In this document: one piece after another, positions 59,201-64,000 of the stretch
Layout of the letters: each line of letters begins with the position of its first letter
Position numbering within the stretch: the first letter of the stretch is position 1
Assembly (NCBI RefSeq): GCF_021018895.1
Contig: NC_079376.1
Span: forward strand, 24,018,001-24,082,000
Source: Seriola aureovittata
Lineage: Eukaryota; Chordata; Actinopteri; Carangiformes; Carangidae
Direction: 5' to 3'
Length of the DNA stretch: 64,000 bases
The notes under the pieces: model-generated
What the model saw: the letters and a program-made list of their open reading frames with translations, nothing else
What the model was told of the DNA's origin: nothing
Database searches by the model: none
Position numbers and translations under genes: made by a program

Positions 59201-62200
59201 GTTTGAAAGGAGTTTCAGCTGAAAGTTTTATGTGGTGTGCCGCCTTATCTGTTCACCCAAAATCCAGGTCATGCTGCACAAACACTTCAGGCATATTGAA
59301 GAGCTGCTGAGTAATGCGTTCCAGATCCAGATTTGCATCCGTATATCATCTGTTGGGTTACCTTTTCCCATACACTACCCATGCCACTGTTTTGGTAAAA
59401 TATCTTTGAAAGACTGAGTGCAGTTGAGATGACCCTATTCGGCAGCAGGACCTACTGGAAAACAAGGGAAGTCGAATTGTGACCTGAATCAAGTGGGGAT
59501 TCCTCTATGCTATGACCCACTATGTGCTGCAGTGACTAGGGACCACCATGTCCATACAACCTTTGTCATGGCAAGTGAGGTATTTGAGGCGATGGGTGAC
59601 TTTCACCAAAGGGAGCAGATCACTTTCTCTTTCAATTCACCTACTTCACTTTGATGAAGTGTGGCGTACAGAGGTAAAGGTTGTGAAAGTTGCTCAGCGA
59701 GTAGTTCTGGAAGACCAAGTACTTACAGATGTCATTTTACACACAGTCCTACTCAAGGTAGAAGGTGTGCTCAATTTGAAGCCGCTGGTAGATGTGTCAT
59801 ATGAAGTGGCATGTCAGAATTCAGTCATTCTTAATGTCCTTCTGAAGGGTGGTTACGACATGTCACTTCTGCAGGCTATGTATGCTGCAAGTGACACATT
59901 TGGAACACGCCAATGAAGGCAGAGCTAAATCCCTGTGTATCATTTCTGGATCAACTTTGCCAGAAATTACTTACCTGATCAGTAAGTGTGAAAAAAATGG
60001 AAAAAGGATGAGGAAGACCTGGAAGTCAGTCAAGTGGTTTTCATTATTGATCCTCAGCAGCCTCGAGCATTCAGGTTTGTAGGAAAGGTGTCAGGATGAT
60101 GGACGCATCCAACCAGCAGCCACCCAGATGCTCGAACAAGGAATATGCGCAACCTGTTTGATTAGACTCCCTGCTATTAAGGAGGATGGTGTTAATGTAT
60201 CTACCATAGGCTGATGGACATTCTGTTGTGTGCACAAAGTTACAACTGCCATAATTTTGGGGGCAGCTGTACGAAAGTCCCACAATGTAAATGAGACTGT
60301 CACTGCTGCTATGTAGTTGAGTTGCACATGTCATCAGTTTCTTTCTTCCTTTTTCCCATGGTAGATGGTGGCTGTTCAACAATGTGTTCCCATGTGTGAG
60401 TAGCTATTGAGTCTTGCATCAGGCTGATTTTTCAATTGTTGTATGATAGAATCAAGTCGCTCTGAGTTCATAATGTATAACCCGTATAAGAATGTTTGAT
60501 ATTATCCCCATCTAGAGTTTGGTAATGACATTATTTTACTAAATACTGTAGTTTGTTTCTTTGTCTGGAATTTAAAACGTCTTGATCTGAGTTATTTCCA
60601 CTCAACAGAGGTGCTTTCGGTGTCCACCTTACTCTTTGGACTGAACTTTAAAACGCTGGGTAACATACATACAGTAGTGCTGGTTTATTTGTGTTGAATA
60701 TTTTATTGCTATTTTGCTATTTGCTTCATTGTATGGTTTGACTATAATTTGTCAGACATAATTCTGACTGGAAACCCTTCTTATCTTAACATGTTAAACC
60801 TGCTACAAGCTGTTGTAAAGCTGTTCATCTAATGTAAATGAGATTTTTAATGGTCATCAATAGAATCCTGACCTGAGAGTTTTCAGTGTACAGTGTGGAC
60901 TCTTCATTCCAGCAGACAGCAGGTTGACTCCTGAATCCTGCAGGTTGTTGTTACTCAGGTCCAGCTCTCTCAGACTAGAGGACTGGGAGCTGAGGACTGA
61001 GGACAAAGCTTCACAGCTTCTCTCTGAGAGGTTACAGCCACTCAGTCTGTAAAGGAAAAAAAACAACTCATTAGTTATTTATTTTCTCTCCAGTTTAAAA
61101 GAAAGCTGCATTAGTATATATAATGGTGAATAAATTCAACTATCTATACACTTACAGGGCTGCCTTGGATGTTTTGATCACTGGCAGCAGCCTCAGAAGA
61201 GCATCCTCTGAAGCAGAGTATTTCTTCAGGTCAAACACATCCAGTTCTTTGTCTGATGACAGTAAGATGAACCCCAGAGCTGACCACTGAGCAGGAGACA
61301 GTTTATCTGTAGAGAGACTTCCTGAAGTCAAGGACTTTTGGATCTCCTCCACTAGAGACCGATCATTCAGTTCATTCAGACAGTGGAACAGGTTGATGGT
61401 TTTCTCTAAAGAGGAAGTCTCTTCAATCTTCAGCTTGATGTACTGGACTGTTTTCTGATTGGTCTGTGAGTGACTTCCTGTCTGTCTCAATAGACCTTGT
61501 AGGAGAGTCTGATTGGTCTGCAGCGAAAAACCCAGGAGGAAGCGGAGGAACAAGTCTAAGTGTCCATTTGGACTCTGTAAGGCCTTGTTCAAAGCACTCT
61601 TGTAGAAGTTTGTCTCTTTGGATTCTTTCTTGGAATTTCTTTTCTTGGAATTGTGGGAGGTGGACTGTTCTTCTGAGAGTAGATTGACTCCAGAGTTGAT
61701 GAAGGTCAGATGGACATGAAGAGCAGCCAGAAACTCCTGAACACTCAGGTGGACAAAGCAGAACACCTTGTCCTGGTACAGCCCTCTCTCCTCTTTAAAG
61801 ATCTGTGTTAACACTCCTGAGTACACTGAGGCTGCTCTGATATCGATGCCACACTCTGTCAGGTCTGATTCATAGAAGATCAGGTTTCCTTTCTGCAGCT
61901 GCTCAAAAGCCAGTTTTCCCAGAGACTCAATCATCTTCCTGGTCTTTGGACTCCAGTGTGGATCTGTCTCAGCTCCTCCATCATACTTGACATTCTTCAA
62001 TTTTGACTGAACCACCAGGAAGTGGATGTACATCTGAGTCAGGGTCTTGGGCAGCTCTCCTCCCTCTCTGGTTTTCAACACCTCCTCCAGAACTGTAGCA
62101 GTGATCCAGCAGAAGACTGGGATGTGGCACATGATGTGGAGGCTTCGTGATGTTTTGATGTGGGAGATGATCCTGCTGGCCTGATCCTCATCTCTGAACC

Positions 62201-63943
62201 TCTTCCTGAAGTATTCCTCCTTCTGTTCGTCAGTGAACCCTTTGACCTCTGTCACCATGTCAACACACTCAGGAGGGATCTGATTGGCTGCTGCAGGTCG
62301 TGTGGTTATCCAGAGGCGAGCAGAGGGAAGCAGTTTCCCCCTGATGAGGTTTGTCAGCAGCACGTCCACTGAGGTGGACTCTGTAACATCAGTCAGGATC
62401 TCAGTGTTGTGGAAGTCCAGAGGAGGTCGACACTCATCCAGACCGTCAAAGATGAACACGACCTGGAACTGATCAAACCTGCAGATTCCTGCTTCTTTGG
62501 TTTCAGTAAAGAAGTGATGAACAAGTTCCACCAAGCTGAACTTTTTCTCTTTCAGCACATTCAGCTCTCTGAAGCTGAATGGAAATGTGAACTGTATGTC
62601 CCAGTTGGCTTTGTTTTCAGCCCAGTCCAGAGTGAACTTCTGTGTTAAGACTGTTTTCCCAATGCCAGCCACTCCCTTTGTCATCACTGTTCTGATTGGT
62701 TCATCTCTTCCAGGTGAGGATTTAAAGATGTCTTCTTGTCTGATGGTTGTTTCTGGTCTGTCTGGTTTCCTGGATGCTGTTTCAATCTGTCTGACCTCAT
62801 GTTCATCATTGACCTCTCCAGTCCCTCCCTCTGTGATGTAGAGCTCTGTGTAGATCTCATTCAGAAGGGTTGGGTTTCCTGCTTTAGCGATCCCCTCAAA
62901 CACACACTGGAACTTCTCCTTCAGCTTAGCTTTGAGTCTAGGCTGGCACATAACAGGAGATTCTGAAAGAACACATAAACACATTTTCTTTAAGCAACTA
63001 TATCTGACTTTTTCAGCTGCAAGACTGTCAAGTGAGAGTCTCAACAAATTCACTCTTTTAGCTACTCCTTACTAGCCCTTGGCCCTACATTCCTGTTTCC
63101 TGAAACAATGACACGATCAACAGACAGATCACAACAAACTTTATGAGGTAGGCAATGGTCCAAAGCTAGTGTGAGATGAGTAACATTTCTCTCCTCTTGC
63201 ACTGCAACAATGCAATGTAACAAGGTTTACAGTTTAGTAAATAATATACATAGTTTATTATTGTTTCTACCATTTTTTGTAAAGGCTGCATTTACTTGGT
63301 TGTATCTATTTCAATGAGGAGATTTTATAACGTCAGCAGCTTAGCTAATTTAGCTTAAAATGATGAAGGCTATGGGAGTGTAGCATGTAACACTTCTAAC
63401 TGAAATTTGTTGGCATAAGGTTAGGTATTGCACTGATAAGGATGACAGAGACCGTGCTGTTTTAATTTGAAGTGAAAGAGAATGAAGCATGTTAAGCGAG
63501 GCCGGTGAGAGTTCACCTGTCCCATCAAGGGGACGGAGGACAGCGAGCGGGAGCTGGGAGAGGGAGCAGAGGCGCAGGAGTCAAGCTGAGAGAGTCGAGG
63601 TTCTTCATAGGCAAAGAAGGGAGGACAGAGACCTACGTGTCATGATCAATATTACAATAACAAGGGTCTTATTATATAATGTTGTTGTGGATAAAAAGCA
63701 TGAAATCCTCTTACTGCTCTGCAGACAGTCAGCCAGCTCCTCCTCCTTCATTTCCCTCAGGAAGTCCAGTGTGATCTGCAGAAATGCCTCTCTGCTGCTC
63801 CTCCTCTGCTCCTCATCCTCACTGTTCAACACCTCTTCATCCTCCCTCTGACTCTCTGAGCATTCTGAGTAATCTGGACCTACAACTTTCTTGATCTTCT
63901 TCAGCTCGTTCTTCACAAAAGTGACAATGTTCTCCTCCAGCAG
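52715..63943 (-). CDS. NLR gene D: FISNA-NACHT-LRR-B30.2, 5' end beyond window
   Basis: The fourth NLR-C gene, on the minus strand. Visible coding exons are 63715-63943 (acidic helical exon), 61156-62962 (FISNA-NACHT), 60873-61046 (LRR1), 53892-54059 (LRR2, two codons shorter than its paralogs), 53412-53458 (linker) and 52715-53244 (PRY-SPRY). They join into 984 codons plus stop from the first base of the acidic exon. Sequence from 63944 to the edge matches the gene A intron upstream of the same exon, so the start exons lie outside. The LRR1-LRR2 intron is 6.8 kb and holds an R2-type LINE, gypsy and BEL/Pao pieces. Whether this long intron is still spliced cannot be judged here. Confidence 0.85.
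53412..53458 (-). CDS. Gene D PRY linker exon
   Basis: 47 bp: [15 protein letters not shown]; acceptor CCTTTCAG, donor GTAAGTG. Confidence 0.87.
53892..54059 (-). CDS. Gene D LRR exon 2
   Basis: 168 bp, two codons shorter than paralogs, still in frame: [20 protein letters not shown] and [20 protein letters not shown]. The loss falls at the SAGLQDPDW position (here SAPAPDW). The acceptor is TCTGCAG and the donor GTATGG. Confidence 0.9.
54203..55105 (+). CDS. R2-type LINE ORF, N-terminal part (zinc finger, Myb-like)
   Basis: 300 codons before the frameshift. It carries the DNA-binding modules expected to recognise the insertion target: a zinc finger at about residues 49-75 and a Myb-like segment at about 145-200. 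The terminal GSLRQQS is an out-of-frame artefact of the single-base shift. There is no host role. Confidence 0.8.
   Translation: MTMSWICDSVKDRGTDLFSRTRTGQNSFQGDVRVAGENKNDRPEGNKLQICPCGWQKVKSVRGLRMHQGRKRCVAKERQCGRIDRYFLRSQSNKSDEVQRQVENHSSKDINNIATEGEEESTRGDAAETEVNRPVRERNMEQKTRVKWPRANSKKEWESVNRDLSAILSRLRGNASDRLEKMGDIIYSYGAERFGVQDRKRVERAQLVKSRRQREMEKLVKERRQLRKQWKRATEEERGGFNVLQEDLRGRLAVLRRAEYLRKKRKNKEYVRTAFYRDPFKFVKGFCLTRKREGSLRQQS
55060..57546 (+). CDS. R2-type LINE ORF, reverse transcriptase and RLE part
   Basis: 828 codons open without a stop: reverse transcriptase with YMDD, thumb, CCHC-like knuckle and PD-(D/E)XK restriction-like endonuclease. The long open frame in an intron suggests recent insertion. 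The ATG at 55060 is only the first Met in this frame; true initiation would be in the N-terminal part. Confidence 0.85.
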   Translation: MFNQEKGGQLKATKLEVEKYLRNTYSDLEQNRVIGLPHDMPPVGKIDHEMDVRPPRWKEVEEVVRRAKASSAPGPNGVPYRVYKSAPDILKFLWRQLRIVWEKQVIPRAWRRAGGVFIPKEKESSDLSQFRMISLLNVEGKIFFSVVAQRLTSYLERNSLIDTAVQKAGIPGFAGCLEHTSMIWQQIQAAKTEKRDLNVIFLDLANAFGSVPHSLIWEAFDYFKVPGVVVNLVILYFQDIRLCLSTAGFTTGWQRLEIGIMAGCTISPLAFTMAMEVIIRASKWLVGGERRQDGVRLTPIRAYMDDMTLITTTVPCMKRILERLNKNLKWASMKIKPSKSRSISISRGKLSDRKFVIDEEEIPIIREKSVKSIGRLYKADLNRIDKSGLPGKLKLWCLQFGLFPRLMWPLSVYEIPISTAEKMEKLVSFYIRKWLGVPRCLSTVALYGKGILQLPVISLVEEFKCTKVRAELLLSGSKDAVVSKVVPNPIKGRKWNPRIAVQEAEATLRHTEIVGNVQIGRGGLGLGPGKPVWSRAGPKEKRKLVVEQVRRQEELLRGAKAVAQAKQGQWVNWEGVDKKKLSCKELWSMEESSIRFLIGATYDVLPTPQNLKLWVNGDPLCSLCSGTATLKHILSGCKVSLSQGRYTWRHNQVLKSLAAGIEELRRQANLGGPKTKKGAIKFVQEGEKVGKTTRRQGSLEGAYDWEMQVDLGGNLLVPQEIAITKLRPDIVLWSRSRMKVYFIELTVPWEALVEEAYERKKLRYAELGAEAEQRGWKVRICPVEVGCRGFVARSVVSLVRELGASGQSVRKKGGGEGQEHSLIRRGRV
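57496..57510. repeat. Poly(G) run
   Basis: About ten G residues near the end of the LINE ORF; a possible site of sequencing length error. Confidence 0.8.
58139..58214. repeat. Two adjoining near-perfect hairpin palindromes
   Basis: 58139-58185 is a perfect palindrome with 23-nt arms (CAAGGAAACCCCACCTACTA plus AAT) around one C. 58182-58214 is a second palindrome with 16-nt arms (CTTGTGCCACTCATTT) around one A. They share CTTG. No mismatch is seen in either stem. No ORF or known element end is attached. Confidence 0.9.
58220..58470. repeat. Direct repeat, left copy
   Basis: GAATCAAGTC, TCTGAGTTCATAATGT, ACATTATTTTACTAA and GTCTTGATCTGAGTTATTTCC recur in the same order and orientation at 60440-60610. 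The pair flanks the gypsy and BEL/Pao fragments. Similarity is about 75-80% by eye. Confidence 0.65.
58540..59350 (-). mobile_element. Ty3/gypsy reverse transcriptase relic
   Basis: Reading from 59350 downward: [26 protein letters not shown], then [59 protein letters not shown] and [14 protein letters not shown] with [15 protein letters not shown]. These are the ordered gypsy RT blocks. The catalytic YxDD is changed to FVGD, and frame breaks occur near 59000-59150. Inactive. Confidence 0.8.
59600..60130 (+). mobile_element. BEL/Pao integrase C-terminal relic
   Basis: Plus strand: [33 protein letters not shown], [20 protein letters not shown] and, after a break, [11 protein letters not shown] followed by a GKV...DGR-like stretch. 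These are the ordered C-terminal blocks of BEL/Pao pol. The frame is broken and no upstream domains are attached. It lies in opposite orientation to the neighbouring gypsy piece. Confidence 0.7.
60440..60610. repeat. Direct repeat, right copy
   Basis: Partner of 58220-58470. It could be a degraded LTR, or gene D intron DNA duplicated when the 2-kb block between the copies arrived. Confidence 0.6.
60873..61046 (-). CDS. Gene D LRR exon 1
   Basis: A 174-bp symmetric exon: [20 protein letters not shown] and [20 protein letters not shown]. The acceptor is TTTACAG and the donor GTCAGG. Confidence 0.92.
61156..62962 (-). CDS. Gene D FISNA-NACHT exon
   Basis: 1807 bp, starting [20 protein letters not shown] and ending SKAAL. 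Walker A GVAGIGKT, Walker [21 protein letters not shown] and [16 protein letters not shown] are intact. A Lys/Ser-rich insert ([16 protein letters not shown]) after the winged-helix region is unlike the other copies. Confidence 0.95.
62963..63714 (-). other. Gene D intron between acidic exon and NACHT; nothing recognised
   Basis: About 750 bp, versus about 170 bp in gene A. The GC-richer patch 63490-63610 has a chance open frame overlapping the exon on the opposite strand. No known repeat was recognised. Confidence 0.5.
63715..63943 (-). CDS. Gene D acidic helical exon
   Basis: 229 bp, [20 protein letters not shown] to ADCLQS, flanked by TGTTCCAG and GTAAGAGG. The [15 protein letters not shown] part is more divergent from A and C. 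Confidence 0.88.
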
Positions 63944-64000
63944 CTGGAACAGAAAACTATGTGAATGACACAATCAAACTAAAACCATGGAGCCAAACAT

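Noticed and set aside
63489..63851. 120-codon plus-strand frame near the right edge
   Set aside because: It overlaps the acidic NLR exon on the opposite strand and lacks any known domain.
1..64000. CRISPR arrays, bacterial operons or phage-like defence systems
   Set aside because: No spaced direct-repeat array or prokaryotic gene layout exists. Spliced genes and fish transposons show vertebrate nuclear DNA.

Overview
This is vertebrate nuclear DNA, almost certainly from a ray-finned (teleost) fish. It holds large spliced NLR immune-receptor genes with the fish-specific FISNA-NACHT arrangement and C-terminal PRY-SPRY (B30.2) exons. These sit among fish-typical repeats: a Rex3/RTE-type LINE, an L2-like LINE, an R2-type LINE with a restriction-like endonuclease, and Harbinger, Tc1, hAT, gypsy and BEL/Pao remains. 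The species cannot be named from the sequence.

The backbone is a cluster of four NLR-C (NLRC3-like) genes, called A to D here. Exon borders were read from GT/AG signals and codon phase. Gene A (minus, 5473-13668) has ten coding exons that join into one open frame of 1128 codons plus stop. Gene B (minus, 23502-30117) starts with a PYRIN-domain exon and joins into 987 codons plus stop. Gene C (plus, 41341-46136) is an inverted relative of A that has lost two N-terminal exons and one LRR exon yet remains open (985 codons plus stop). Gene D (minus, 52715 to beyond the right edge) is cut at its 5' end by the window. Its 6.8-kb LRR-LRR intron is filled with transposons, including a nearly complete R2-type LINE on the opposite strand. 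All four keep FISNA, Walker A, Walker B and the winged-helix region; C alone has Arg to Gln in the sensor-1-like TTRP motif.

Between the genes: an L1-like fragment and a Tc1 relic at the left edge; a GC-rich 27-bp minisatellite near 3.7 kb; hAT and Harbinger remains at 17.5-22.1 kb between A and B; a solo LTR with an exact 5-bp target duplication at 31.35-31.79 kb; an imperfect inverted repeat made from NLR upstream DNA at 33.1-35.0 kb; a Rex3-like LINE at 35.4-37.3 kb; and, between C and D, an L2-like LINE interrupted by gypsy integrase sequence that is itself interrupted by a hAT-like MITE with an 8-bp target duplication.

The NLR proteins are presumed cytosolic sensors: the PYRIN or other N-terminus would recruit signalling partners, NACHT would drive nucleotide-dependent assembly, and LRR plus B30.2 would recognise ligand. 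This is known family biology and is not shown by the sequence. Landmarks upstream of A recur in reverse order upstream of C, so the cluster probably grew by inverted segmental duplication. I found no non-NLR host gene, no RNA gene and no CRISPR array. The most interesting points are the phase-matched modular exon architecture, the PYRIN swap, the inverted duplication, and the nested and hairpin structures. I see no clear new biological system.
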